In this document: piece by piece, positions 21,990 to 34,900 of the stretch
Layout of the letters: every line of letters starts with the position of its first letter
Numbering within the stretch: the first letter of the stretch is position 1
Assembly (NCBI GenBank): GCA_903813345.2
Contig: CAIIXF020000002.1
Location: forward strand, 15,630,467-15,694,466
Direction of reading: 5' to 3'
DNA length: 64,000 nucleotides
Origin: Owenia fusiformis
Taxonomy: Eukaryota > Annelida > Polychaeta > Sabellida > Oweniidae
Made by a program: the position numbers and the translations under genes
The notes under the pieces: model-generated
Database searches by the model: none
Told to the model about the DNA's origin: nothing
What the model saw: only the letters and a program-made list of their open reading frames with translations

Positions 21990-24900
21990 CTTCCAATACA
22001 ACAATCATATGAAAGAATGCATGAATGACTACAATTAATTCTACCATAATAAAATTGAGAAATCTGATCTGTTTCTAATCAAAATGGTATCTCCAATAAT
22101 AGAAGATATATAAACTTAATTAATAAGGTCTCTGGACAATACATATCAATTTAGTTATTTCTTCACTCATGGGATAAAGAGGGGAAATCACAAGGAATAA
22201 ATTAAAGGAACACAATCGATTTTCAAAAAAATATTGAAAGATATGGATATTTTTTAATGAAATACAGCAATAAATGTGGCCTTTAGTATAAGAATACAAT
22301 TTATTATTTTCTCGGTCTATTTCATCTCCAGTCAATTTAAATAAGAGGACATTATAGTGAGGAGCAAATTAATTAATTAATTAATCAGCTCAATTTGTCT
22401 GCTTCATGATATTAAAGCAATCAAGACTGGACAGAAAAACAGTTTGAATAAATACTGCACGTGTATATTTTAAATGTATCATTTCTTAAATTCATTTGAA
22501 TTCAGTCAATCAATCTTAATCGTTTCTAATTGTATCATCTCCAAGCTGTTATTTTTGTATAAAAGAAAAAAACATTTTGAATAACTCTGCTCATTTGAAA
22601 TACTTTAATCATTGTAAGACATTGTCAGAGTAGCATTATATCACCACCCCTCCCATCTGAGGTTCACCCCATGGCAATTCACCTGCACCTACTTCCATAC
22701 TTTAATCAAGATATCTCATCTCAAAAACTCAAAAAATGAACATCTCTCTAAAGCGTACCTCAAATTATAGAACTCTTTCCTGGTGACTTCATTTAGTTTT
22801 TTACTTTCCTTCCCTGCACAAAATGTTTCAAACTTGACAAAACCATGGACTTTAAAAATCTAGTTGAAAGCCTATGACAAAACTAACTGCTATGAACATG
22901 TATTTGAACATAACAATCAAAACATAATTGAATAAAAATCACTGGAAGATGTCATAATCTGTGATTGATTCAAAAATGATATAAGATATAAATAACAAAT
23001 ATTTTTCATGAAATTATTGAGATATTATTGTAGGGTGAAAATAACTGTTCCCTTGGTAATGGAGACAAGTGGTGCAAGATTGCTTGAGGGAGATCCCCAC
23101 ATGAAGCCAGCTAATGGCTGTAATCATCTTACATATCTAAGACATATATTAGCCAGAAATCTATCATTTAAGAATGCACAATAGGTAAAATCTGAAAACA
23201 GTCAAAAACACTCCTTCAGTGTAAATTCTTCAGCTGATAGTTATTAAGCAAACTTTTTTCTTCTGTTTACAATGACTTTCAAACTTCCATATACTACTGT
23301 ACCATTCAATCTTCTATTGTGAATTCCCTAAGGTAGGACTAAGGTGGGGATTTTGACAAAATAATATTTTTGGCTTCAAATGCCCCATCATGCAGCTAAC
23401 ATAATCATATTTTTGAATTATTTTGTAATATAAATTTTCAAATAAAAACAACAATGCATATATTTTGTTATCATAATGTCAAATATGAGTATTTATTACA
23501 GGTCATGTTGACCCTGATTGCCTGATTTATTGAGAAAGGTTGCACACCTTCACTTCACCATTTGCAACAGATCTTATAGTGTAGCAGTTAAAAAGTTCAC
23601 ACATCACAACACATTTTACCATATTGTGGTCATATATATTTAGCAATAAAGTAAACTTTTTCATTAAGAAATTCTAAAAGGTTCGTTGAATTTTCAAGCA
23701 AAAACCTATGCTTCACACACACGTTTGTGTTCTACTGGCTTGAAAGAGTTATTGATGGGACAAGTACAAACTTTATTACACTAGCAATTATGAAAGGCCA
23801 AATCTTGCCAAAACTCGAAAGTAAAAAATTGAAATGTGATGTACTTGAAGATAGCATTAATTAATAAACTTCCAATTAAATAAATTACTGCCTTAGGCAT
23901 AAGTGTAGAAACTGTTTTACTATATACAGCACTTATATGAATAAAATAAATCACTTGCCTATGGCCTATGGCAACCAATTAATATGTTTTTTCACATGTT
24001 ACATTTTATAATTAATGTTTGACGTCTTAAGTGATGTTTATGAGAGTTGCCAATCTCACACATTTGTAATGAAATGCCCAAAAATATGATAGTAAGGTAT
24101 TAAAAAATAACCAAATTGAAGCCAAGATTCAATGTGCCTCTGATAAAATTTACACTAAAAATTTCAAGATCTTAAAATGTTGCACTAAAATGTGAAATTT
24201 CTAAAATGCTGCACTACAAATATATATCCTTTGGTAAAGTACTATCACTCTCCTTACAAATTTACATTGTATACCTAAAATAATGTAACGGGTTCAAATA
24301 AGTATATAAATATAGGTGTAAGAAAATACTGAAGATGCCAAGAATAGCAATGACAGTACACATATAACAACAATGACAATGATAATGATAAACATAAAGC
24401 AACTAATATATGTACGATTCATGAGTCAACATACCATTGAAGAAATGAACCTAGTAGGCTTAGAGATACATTTAAACAAATATTGTTACTGAAGCAGAAT
24501 GATAAATCGAAAAACAATTTGTAATGATAGAAAATTATTACTTAGAAAAGTAAACTGAGTAAAATCCACCCATTAAAAGTTGACAACAATATTACAATAT
24601 GGTAATCAAATATAAGATATAAGATGGGAAGTCAATCAAGGCATCAATAAAGAAGTTGCTTTGGTCAAAATATCCCACATCAACATGGTACCATGTAATT
24701 TTTTGATAATCCACAGGGGGACTGGCACATTAAAAAATCTGAAAACTCTATAATTGCAATGGAAATCACTGGTAACATTCAGTAGTATTAGCTGAAGAAT
24801 ACAAAAGTTTGAAATAAAAGTGGAAAGAATCATAATTATCCAAAATTCAGTTTCTTGGTATATACTGTAGAAGGTTAGTGTACTAGTACTGTGTACTAAA

Positions 24901-25416
24901 AAGGGACCAGTAGAACTCAGTATATTTCATGAGTAATTTCAATCCAATCATATCTCAACCAGTATGTAGTAGTAGGAAGAGTAAATAAACAGAATAAATC
25001 ATGAAAACCACAAAGTTTAAAATCAATTAAGAAATCTTTCAGATCAGTGGATTATAAAATGAAATGAAAATAACTGTAGTCGAAGGTGTTAGTTACTCAT
25101 GGTGATAGATCTATATACAAGAGGATATTAAATAACATTGACTTATGAAAATGATTCACAATTTTTTTAATTAATTCCAAGGCTATGACTAAACAGTAAA
25201 ACTTGCCACTTTTAGAATTAGAAAGATTACTTGCCCAGTGAATATGGTGTATAAATACAGTTGTGTATAATTTGCCACAAGATCAATCCCTCCAATTGTG
25301 TCATTATTTGTCAGTTTTGGTTGTTCTCAATCAATGGGTGTTTCAATAGTCACTCCCTGAACATATTCTCTATTGTTTAGATACCCAGAGAAAAACTTTT
25401 AGAATACAAATGATTA
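21990..25416. other. Non-coding sequence
   Basis: AT-rich with no gene seen. It contains ATTAATTAATTAATTAAT near 22367-22385 and a partly duplicated stretch near 24165-24225. No strong repeat boundaries. Confidence 0.5.
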
Positions 25417-25421
25417 TAGGA

Positions 25422-25594
25422 CAGGCCCGTAGCCAGGATTTGCCAAGGGGGGGTTCACTTATTGGAAAATTCCAGGGGGGGTTCACTTTTGACAAAAAGT
25501 GCTCAGAATGGTGAAAAACTGCATGATTTTGAAAGAATTTTTGGCCAGGGGGGGTTCGCCCGAACCATGCGAACCCCCCCTGGCTACGGGCTTG
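25422..25594. mobile_element. 173-bp MITE with CAGGCCCGTAGCCAGG ends and 5-bp TSD
   Basis: The left end CAGGCCCGTAGCCAGG and right end CCTGGCTACGGGCTTG are inverse with one mismatch. The element is flanked on both sides by TAGGA (25417-25421, 25595-25599). The interior has two GGGGGGTTCACTT blocks and GGGGTTCGCCCGAACC. It is the best-preserved member of the family also present at 11487-11681, 29959-29996 and 60975-61013. Confidence 0.9.
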
Positions 25595-25756
25595 TAGGAA
25601 TAAAGATTTGGAAGAAACTAAAAGTTGCAATAGTTTTCCTGTCAACGCAATCATCTCATCTTGCTTTATCTTATAAACACTACACCTGTACAATAAATAG
25701 TGCAGAGCTGATAACAATTAATTACCAGTATTTCATTTTTATTAAAGGTATGCATA

Positions 25757-26017
25757 CAGGGGCGTAGCCAGCTTTCAGTCAGGGGGTGCGGTCGCAAAAT
25801 TTTCTTTTCGATTTTCAGTCAGGGGGGAGTGCGATTGTGACAAAAGCAAGGCAAAATATAAGATTTGTTTTGAATTTTCCTTCAAACTGAGCCAGAAGCT
25901 TCAAATAAAAAAAACATTTTAAAGCTCTTTTCTTCTATCTAATGGTCATATTTTTATTGGTTATGGGGGGGGGGGGGTGTGATCGTACCCATCACACTCA
26001 GCCTGGCTACGCCCATG
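25757..26017. mobile_element. 261-bp MITE with CAGGGGCGTAGCCAGC ends
   Basis: The left end CAGGGGCGTAGCCAGC and right end CCTGGCTACGCCCATG are imperfect inverse copies. The interior carries TTTTCAGTCAGGGGGGAGTG, CATTTTAAAGCTCTTTTCTT and a G run (about 25965-25977). Related fragments lie at 10358 and 13565. The ends resemble hAT-type CAGGG termini, but no clean TSD was found, so class is uncertain. Confidence 0.75.
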
Positions 26018-26637
26018 GGTAGGCACGAGGATTCAGGTTTTTTCAAGCATCCACTGACACTACAAACACCTATAAACAATATGAACATCTTACAAATCTT
26101 TGATATGGGGGGCTGTGAGCTAGCATCAATAGATTCTTGCTAAGAAGGTGTGGAATTATCTTGTTAACAACCAACACATCGTTATCCTATATCTCAATGA
26201 ATACACACTTATCCAGGGTGAGGGTGGGGGGGGAGTATAAATGCCAGTTTATAAGCCATTCTGCCCTACCCTTTGCTTACAAGTATGATGACATCTGATA
26301 TATTATTAATATTGAATATATAATAAGAGCAGTGGCTATGTATATAGTACAATGACTCTTATACCAAGCCAGCCAAATAGTATATTTCTGTCTCAACTGC
26401 AATGAGCCCTCTCCACCCTCTTATAAGATAAGATAGTAGACATACAACAATTCATTTTATGGAGTGTCAAAATATACAAGGTGATCACCAAATTGACTGA
26501 CACTTGATTTCTGACCTATGAAGATATGACACTACCTGTCATACATCACTTTAAAATTGAAAGACAGACCAAAATTGATATACCATTTTAAAGTGAAATG
26601 TAAATACCCTACAAGGCACCTTTAGACTGGTACTTTA

Positions 26638-28240
26638 TGCCTGGGTCACATAGCCGCCGGGCGCCGGCCGATGAGTAGTCATCGGCCGATTTATAAATCG
26701 ACCGGGCGCCGGTGACTTTTCACTGATGTCTTGATCTAATCGTGAGTATGGTCACATTAGTACAGGCATCGCACGGGTATCGCAAGGCTATCGACCGATG
26801 GTCGTACGGGACCCGCCAGGACATCGGTCGATTTACAGGCCTCTAGATTTATACTTAATCCCTGTATTACCCAGTATGACTGTTCCACATGGCGTGAATG
26901 CAACATTTGAAAACGAAATACTTTGATAAACAGGACTTCCAGGATAATAATGTTTTCATGCAATAAAAATCAGAAAAAGAAGATCCTCTTTTGAGTAAAT
27001 AGGTTCAATATTTAGAAAAAATGTTGACATGGGGTCCCTATTCATATTTTTTCGAATTGTTTGATTGATTTTTTATCATCATGGGTACTTCAATTGAAAG
27101 AAAACATATTGTTTTAATAAAAACACTCTATTTGTGCCCAGAAGGTACTCATGGTGAAAGATATGACCGTCTAAAATCACTTGCCATACTGGACGTGGTC
27201 TTTTCATCAAAGTGCACCCTGATCTTAATTCATTTTTAGATCTTTCATATAAAAAAATACTATGTCTACCTGTCCATCCGATGCTATTAGCAAAATTCCC
27301 TATTTCTCCATCTTTCTTTCGTCTGTTCTTGTAAAGAGAATTAGTTTGGTCATAAAAATATGGCCTCAAAGAAATTGGCATATTTCTTCTGTTTCAAGTG
27401 GAGTACCCGCTTCCCTATAGACACATCTAAATCTTCATCATCCACCAGCTCAGTAGCATTGTTATTGTCTTTTTCCACCTGTCTTCCCAAGGCCTTCCTC
27501 ATATATGGCCCATTGGCCTTATCCCCTCTATCCTTAGCCTTTGGCATATTACGTTGTAATTGAGACGTAATTAATCGTAGTAAAATTGTGACCCTTGAAA
27601 TTACTGTATTCACAAAAACATTCCGAAGGTTTTTAAAATAAATGATTTGTAATGGTATATGCATGAGTGAATATACGCATAAAAATGTAACACTCTATTC
27701 AATGTGTATGACAGACATACACGATTAATGTCAATATAAGAACGACTAGATCAACCCACCCACCCAGCCATTCAAATGTGTGCCATTGTTTTATATACAG
27801 TAAGCTTAATCGTTCCATTTATGTTTTATAAAAATCTCTGACAGTGTGTAGTAATTATAATTCCTTACCTCATTATTTTTAAAACCTTTATATCACTTTA
27901 TAAGTAATCATTATTAAGATTTATCCAACAAATCAGCAAGCAAAATCCAAAGATGACCGTGCGATGCCACCGGGCGCCGTAAGATAATCGTACGATGATC
28001 GGGCGGGACACGGCCGGGTAGGTACCGATGAGTTTGGTTGAGAAAAAATCGCCAAGACATCGGCAACTTTTATCTCCGCGATAAAACTCTGCCGGCGCCC
28101 GTACGATGTCTAAAAATCGGCCGATGAGTGGCGATCATCGCCCGGCGCCCGTACGATGCCCGGGCTCGCCGGCCGATTTTGAACAAAATACTCATCGGCC
28201 GGGCGCCGCAGTGAAAATCGGAGCCTATGTGACCAAGGCA
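26638..28240. mobile_element. 1.6-kb CpG-rich-ended DNA element with TTA target duplication
   Basis: The ends TGCCTGGGTCACATAGC and (inverted) TGCCTTGGTCACATAGG are flanked by TTA on both sides (26635-26637, 28241-28243). The first ~210 and last ~290 bases are strikingly GC- and CpG-rich and packed with CGGGCGCCGG, CATCGGCCGAT and CGTACGAT palindromes. The interior (about 26850-27950) is AT-rich like the surroundings. A 3-bp TWA target is the habit of PIF/Harbinger elements, but no transposase is recognisable, so it would be non-autonomous. It contains a segment (about 27094-27205) shared with the element at 46873-47428. Confidence 0.85.
27350..27664 (-). other. Unrecognised frame inside the 26638-28240 element
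   Basis: A 104-codon frame, with a more charged, protein-like part after an internal Met (MPKAKDRGDKANGPYMRKAL, then an acidic VDDEDLDV patch and a KRVLHLKQKK stretch). It lies within the transposon, overlapping a second frame at 27079-27381. It may be a captured host exon, a relic accessory protein, or chance. No domain is recognised and no splice structure is established. Confidence 0.25.
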
Positions 28241-28243
28241 TTA

Positions 28244-29155
28244 CTATGATATTCTAACTCCAATGTATGTAACTTTAGATTATGATGCACTTAAAATGTA
28301 TCCTTTTTTCATTAAGAATCTCAACTTCCTAATTCTTTGTTTTTCTAAATGAAATCTCATATATTTATTTGGTTAGAAAAAATAATACAGTAGGAATAAA
28401 CCAAGCCCATGCATAAAATATCACTCTACTACACTTTAGTTCATGCTTGCTTCGCTCTTTTTCCATGAAATTTGAATACAACTGTAGGTTTTCCTGAATC
28501 TTCCTATCCTTTAAACCATAGAATTCAGTCCTGTTTACATATTTCTTTCTACATTTTATGATAAAGCTAAACTGGTGTGGTATTTTACTAAAGGGCAACA
28601 ACCACACACTGTACTGAAATAATAATATTCCATTTCAACATTTTTCCACAAGAATTCTAATTTGTTACATTGTGAAACCACTAAGAACTCCAAACAGGTT
28701 AAACTGTAAAAACATATCAATTAAAATGACCTAAGATTACCTTTTTGGTTTATTGACATTAAAAGGGAAAAGGAGAGTTTTTAAATATAGAAGTATTTAT
28801 AATGTGATAAATATAGGTTTTATAAGTACTCAATCTTTGTTCATTCAATTTTGTATTTTGTTGTTCTGTATTTGTTTTAAGGTTTCTTTAAACATTTATG
28901 AACATTTTTATGAACATTAACCTTGGTGTCTCTCGAACAAGGAATCAAAAATGCAACTTTTCTTACCTTAGCTCATCTTTAGATTATGGTTGTTTGGTAA
29001 TATAGTAATATAATTCATCTATTGTATACAGCTAAATATATGTTGGTATAATTGTATGTTGGTTATTGTAGGCTGTTATATTGTATATTGCATCACACCT
29101 GCAAATAAACAAATATGAAATATATACAAGAAATGGACAAGTACGGAAGAATATC
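28244..29155. other. Non-coding sequence
   Basis: AT-rich. Nothing recognised. Confidence 0.5.
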
Positions 29156-29163
29156 AATACAGT

Positions 29164-29468
29164 CAAGGAGGATTGGCTCCCAGGATCGAAACTCGATATT
29201 TTCCAACAATGAAATCGTCGAAATGTCGTTATTTTCTGAAATTATAACCAACTATAAATTCAAAATAAACAGTCCAAAAGATTCGAACCAATATCTCGAT
29301 CATTTCTCCTGAGTTTTGGAATTTTTCGTTCGGAAACAAGACCAAAATTCACGATTCAAATGCTGAAGTGAACAAAATGGTGGCTGTTTGAATTCAAATT
29401 TTGTATCACGACATGCCCATATATGGGACAGAATATCGATGTTGCACTCTGGGAGCCAATCCTCCTTG
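29164..29468. mobile_element. 305-bp MITE with perfect 20-bp inverted ends and perfect 8-bp TSD
   Basis: The left end CAAGGAGGATTGGCTCCCAG and right end CTGGGAGCCAATCCTCCTTG are exact inverses. AATACAGT flanks both sides (29156-29163, 29469-29476). An 8-bp TSD with CA-starting ends fits the hAT superfamily. The perfect ends and TSD indicate a fairly recent insertion. There is no coding capacity. Confidence 0.93.
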
Positions 29469-29849
29469 AATACAGTGTACTTTTTTGAAGGTTAATTAAT
29501 GCATTTACAAAATAAAGTCTGACTGTGGGCCCAGGTCTTGGCACTGGGGGAACATTTGATTTTACACACATATAATATATAATGTACAATATATATCCTA
29601 TATCTGTTGGTATTGAGTTAAGGCTTAGATTAAACAAACAAAAGTATATGTGTTGATCAAGAATATATCATTGTATGAACATCAAGTACATAATTGACAA
29701 GTAAGTAACCTGACTACCCCTTCCAATAATGTGATTGTACTTTTTACCAGCAAAAGAGAGCTTCATCTCCATGCATACTAATATACTGAGGCACTGACAC
29801 TCTAGAGTACAACGTGATAAGTTCCAAAGTGAGTTAGAACTCTGACTTA

Positions 29850-29890
29850 TAACAATATTAGTCACCACTACTTGGTGGTAACATTAAAAA
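29850..29890. repeat. Terminal hairpin fragment of the TCACCACC...GGTGGTGA family
   Basis: ATAACAATATTAGTCACCAC then TACTTGGTGGTAACAT resembles the right end of the copies at 20137, 32832 and 35808. The left part is absent. Confidence 0.5.
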
Positions 29891-29958
29891 TGCAAAAACA
29901 CATTGAAATCTTAAACAAGCTATAACATCATCGACATTGTCCATACAACATCTCCATA

Positions 29959-29996
29959 CAGGCCCATAGCCAGGATTTGCCAAGGGGGGTTCACTT
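29959..29996. repeat. Truncated left end of the CAGGCCCGTAGCCAGG family
   Basis: CAGGCCCATAGCCAGGATTT then GCCAAGGGGGGTTCACTT matches 25422-25460. The alignment then stops. Confidence 0.8.
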
Positions 29997-32831
29997 TAAA
30001 TTAATATAATGCCTTGTCTATTTGCTACAAGTAAACACTGAGGAAATCTATTCATTTAACTTCAATGGCAATTCTAGCATTCTTACAATGACATCTAAAA
30101 TATCAATACCCTAATATAAGTGCTGAAGTTCTATGTGGAACTTTGTACAATTGTCATTGGAATATTTCTAACAAATGTTTGCTCAAATTGAAACTTCTGA
30201 ATCATATACAGTCATAGTATCACATTTACAGTATTTGAATTTATTCAGAAAATTATTTTTGATATTCATTGGAATGAAACAACATTCCATTTGTAATGGT
30301 CAGACATTGATCGGGCATAATAGATTTATTTATTAATTCCTTCAATAGTTTATTTGCAAGACATAAGACTGCATACAGAATGGTAATTACTAGTATAAGT
30401 TACAAATAATTACATCCCACAATTTTTTGCCATTAAAATTTTGCTAATAATACGCCTGATTTTTTGAATCATAGAAATTATATTGCGAAAATCCAAATGT
30501 ATAATGTAAATGTAAAACTTCTAACAATAATGGCACCAAAATGCTGTTACCTGCAAAACTGTAAGGAAATGTTTACATGAGATTCTCAATTTCAGTTTAT
30601 GTTAACAAAATACACAACAAGTAACCTATTATACAACTAAGAACACACTATTACACAACTAGGAAAACCTAAGCATGGATTTGCCATTAGTTTTGTCTGT
30701 TTAAGAGAATAATATATAATGATATAATTGAATAAGTGGATGTTCAAGTGTGTAATATTTAATAACACTAGGATAACTGAAACTCCACAGAGTGACAAAA
30801 AGTGAGTTTTCAAAAATCAATCATTCCTCATTTTAATTGTTTCTTGTGAGACTAAAGCAGGCTGTTGTAGTGTCAGTACCTCTCTAGCCTCTCATAGGTA
30901 AATAAGACAAGATTAACTCTGATTAAGTTAATTAGAGTTATTTATTTGTTTGCTTCAATGCTAGTTGATTCAGGACCCCAGTGGTTACTCACAACTTGTT
31001 ATTCATGGAGTCTCATTTCAAACATTTCTAGAGTTTCCACAATGTAGTTACTTTTGCATCAAATCTCTGCACCTCGGCCCTCCTGAAATATATAGACATA
31101 TTTCCCCAACAAGCTGGGGCTAATAGGTTCTCAATGTACTTATCTTTGTTTCATTTTCCATAGTTTTACATCAAACCCTTCGAAGCTGGGATATATCATT
31201 ATGTAGTATTTCTGTCAAAATTGATTCTTGGCTCCTACTTTTATTGCTACTAGGCCAAAAGACTATACATATACAGACAGACAGCTGGACACATTTTCTC
31301 TTGATTTGTCCCACCATTCCCCTTTCTATAAGGTCAAGCCATGTAATAAAGTATAGACTTTGATTGGATGAGTTCTGAAGTTGAATGAGCAGAATAATGT
31401 CTTCATGTCTTGCCCCAAGACTGTGTACCCCCTCCCCTCTACTAGTACTTCACCGTCCCAACACAACAGACTTTTAATCAGTGCCTAGGCAGAGGTGCTG
31501 ACCCTCCCAATAACTGGATCTGGAAATAGGTTTTCTTGATTTTTATGTGTTGTGTTGAAGGTGACGTTTTTGTGGCTCTGTAGGTATTCACTGTACACAG
31601 GATTTACTGTATTGACCTTCCATCATTCATTTATCAATTTTCAGACCTGTCCCTGGTAAGTAAGTCTTCCTCAATAACATTTATAATCAGGAAATAAAAC
31701 CTGGTCATACCTACATTGATCTATTCTCATAAACAAGTCATATTTTAATCATCAGAACTATTTACTCTGAAATAAACATGTAGTTTTATCTCCTGTTAAT
31801 GGCCAAAACACACTGGTAAATGGTTGTAACATACATCTGTGATACGGTCAAACTGGGCAAATCACCATAGTGATTATACATGTTAGGTTCTGCATTTTCA
31901 AAATGGAATTCTAATTTAACAATGTGTTTTTCATAATTTCAATACTATATACTTAATATAATTCCCAGACATCCAAACTGTCAGAAACAATTGTAATACG
32001 ATCATGAGGATCTAACAATTAGGTTGAACCATCCTCCAGTATAGATTCACATATACTTATGACTTCCCACTTCCTCTTTGAAAAAAATTAAAGAATTTAT
32101 TTTTGACAATCCCCAAAACATATATTCCCTGTGATCTACACATATTTTGGAAACTTATTAGAAATTCTTATATCAAAATAAGAGCTTCTGGAGCTAAAAT
32201 GCCATTTATTATCCATACTTAAATTGCCATGGCAACTGGCAAGCAAATTGTGTTTACTGATCATTCTCTAGACTTTATGTAAGGGTTGGGAACATGTGTT
32301 TTAAAGGACTACATGTGTTTGACATTCCCAGCATCTCAATGTAACATCCTATTAACATAAGAATAACAGGATCTTTCTATGAAACCAGACAGATTCATTT
32401 CACAAACAAATTCCATTCAACATTTGTAATCCTGAATGATCACATGTCATATGTGAATACTAATAATTAAAATGGGAATATCATGGGATGACATCTACAT
32501 TCTCATGAGTTTAACATTGAAGCATTTTGCATTTAAACAACTACTCTTTCTAGATTTGATATCTCTAGGTGAAACAGATGCAATGATGATGCTTGATTTT
32601 TATTTTCTACTTAAATTGTTTATTCATGAGAAATAAAGAGAATGAAATCAAATGTTTTGATTAAACAGACTTGCACAACAGAAACTAAGCATAAACCATA
32701 GACATAAAGGCAAAATCTCACCACCTGTTTACAATATTATGAAAGTGTAACTAGTAACTACTTGTTACAGATTCTGATTCTGATGCTAGAAAACTGGACA
32801 TCTTTGTAGAAATAGGTGGGTAGAACCAAAA
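29997..32831. other. Non-coding sequence
   Basis: No gene or clear repeat recognised. A chance-looking splice pair (TTTTCAG, 11 bases, GTAAGTAAG) lies at 31638-31664 on the plus strand. Confidence 0.5.
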
Positions 32832-32980
32832 ATATCACCACCTACCATTTGTTACAGATGCTGACCACTGAACACCAAAGACCAACTGCTGAACACCAAC
32901 AACTGCTGAATACTGAACACCATTCACAAAAATGGAGACTGTATTAATCATATGTCACCACTTCTGGTGGTGACATAAAA
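32832..32980. mobile_element. Short inverted-repeat element, TCACCACC...GGTGGTGA family, copy 2
   Basis: From ATATCACCACCTACCATTTG through several AACACCA words to CACTTCTGGTGGTGACATAA. The right terminus GTCACCACTTCTGGTGGTGA is itself a hairpin. It is the fullest copy together with the one at 35808. Confidence 0.8.
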
Positions 32981-34243
32981 ACAGGTGTAATGGAAACATT
33001 AGAAGTAGATGTTGCATGGGGGGAGGGGTCGGTGGCGTGGGGGGATAGAAAGCTATTAAAATACAGTTCCTGAAATCTGTGAATGATTAGAGGCAATTAT
33101 TTTCCAAGGTATATGGGGGTCTGCCCCCCATGAGGCTAGAGGTATAGGTCAGGCATATGGGAATGCGATACAGTATAGCATCAATAGTATAGGGAGATGA
33201 TCTCTCTCAAGCAAAGCTTTGGAATAACTACTTCCTTTGCATAGGTTGATGCTAAGACAGGCACTTTGTTATCATGATGGGATCTTAATCTTAATATATG
33301 AAAACTATATAGATTTTAGGTCATCAAAAAAAGATATATGAACGATTAAAGTGAAATGATTAAGTAATGATTAAATGCTAAATCTTGGAAGTGCTCGGTA
33401 TTCAGGCATCAGGATCTATCCAATTACATCATGATTTCATTTACATCTCACTAGAGTGTCTTGCAGAGACAACTTGAAGCACAGTGACATTAAGCACACT
33501 GACATTATAGCCCCCATTATATATCCTCAATACTGTGTGTAGAGGGAAACACAACTACATGAAACTCAACCTGCTTATTGTTTCAATTATTAAATGATTT
33601 GGTGTATATTTCACATTACTCTTCAACTTCTTGAACCAATGGAGAGAAAAAGTTTAGAAATCATTGATTCCTAACTGCTTTTGAACATATTTTGATAATG
33701 ACCAGTGGCCAAGGTCTTAATACCTTCCAGGTCTCGAGCAAAATGCCCCTGGAATCAAAACTTTAGCAAATGTAGCTTGCACAATCATTTCCTCTCATCA
33801 TTTCAGAAAGTCACTTCGCAGAAATGCAACAACAATATTCCAGCAGGGACATTAATCACAAGACAAGAGAACAGGAGTCATGATTACTTGTTCCTTGTCA
33901 GATCCTGAGTCCCATTCATCAGTCAAAATGACATTTCATTGCTAAATACCCTTTGGCCCTGTCGCCAGTAGTAACTAACCCTCTGACTATGCCACATTTT
34001 CATTTTCTTTTTATTTAATTATTATGGCACAACCTCTGATAATATAACTCATATTAGGATACCCTGGGGCTAGTGTAATTATTCTAAACTCTGACAAGGC
34101 TGGTAGATGAGATGAAGTTGTCCGATTCAAAATCAAACTCTTGTAAAGGGTAATCTACTACAATCTACTAATCTTCATTGTATAGAGTCTGATGTAGCTT
34201 TTTGCAAAATTAACTAGATGATGGCAACTCCGCGGAGTAGCAA
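32981..34243. other. Non-coding sequence
   Basis: Nothing recognised beyond a short G-rich patch near 33017-33045. Confidence 0.5.
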
Positions 34244-34900
34244 ATCCCAACGAACAAAATATCAATTACCGAATTCCAATCAATTATACTCATTACTTTG
34301 GTTAAAATTGAAAAATTTAGATTTTAGAATTGCGAATTCCTGCAAAGCAGCCATTTTGAATTTTCTGAGGTACAAATCTGAAAAATAATACCATTATTGT
34401 GATCTACTCCAAAATTCCTTCAATTTGAGTATTATATAGCCATATTTGCAATCTACTCTTAATTGCCTTTCATTTGAGTATAATAAAGCTATACTTCAGA
34501 AAGATCTAAAAATTAGCGAAAATTTCTGTTTTCCTGACCCCCCATACACGGCCCCTGGGGGTCAGGATGAAAAACACGGAATATATGTGAAATTGATAGA
34601 TGTTGCGAATATACTACCAAAATTTCAAACAATAATATTAATTACTTTGGTTTAGAATGAAAAATTTATGATTTTTGCGAATAAGTCCCGTCATTTTTAA
34701 AGCGGCAGCCATCTTGAAAAAATTTTTTTTTGCGTAAAACTATTCATCAATATACATCTTTCCACCAAATATGAAGAAAATCCGTCAACTAATATTTGAG
34801 TTATCTTTCGGACGGACAGACGGACGGACGGACTGACGGACTGACGGACGGACGGATGGAGGGCTTAACTATACCCCTACCGAACTTCGTTCGTTGGGAT
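34244..34900. mobile_element. Element with ATCCCAACGAAC ends and an internal GACG simple repeat
   Basis: The left end ATCCCAACGAAC (34244-34255) and right end GTTCGTTGGGAT (34889-34900) are exact inverses. Inside, a block (ATTACTTTGGTTAAAATTGA ... GCAGCCATTTTGAATTTT, 34289-34363) recurs in modified form at 34637-34720 (ATTACTTTGGTTTAGAATGA ... GGCAGCCATCTTGAAAAAAT). The right part has GGACGGACAGACGGACGGAC tracts (34811-34858) and CTATACCCCTACCGAACTTC. The exact outer boundary and TSD were not settled. Confidence 0.7.
34811..34862. repeat. (GACG)n-type simple repeat
   Basis: About 50 bases of GACG/GACT/GACA tetramers, part of the surrounding element. Confidence 0.9.

Noticed and set aside
26018-26025. 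8-bp TSD for the 25757-26017 element (GGTATGCA / GGTAGGCA)
   Set aside because: One mismatch, and the left copy is offset from the element end by two bases, so not counted as a TSD.
28965-28985. Minus-strand donor CTAAG|GTAAGAAAAG
   Set aside because: No acceptor or frame upstream; isolated donor.
31638-31664. 11-base micro-exon on the plus strand between TTTTCAG and GTAAGTAAG
   Set aside because: Too short to support alone; no neighbouring plus-strand exons.
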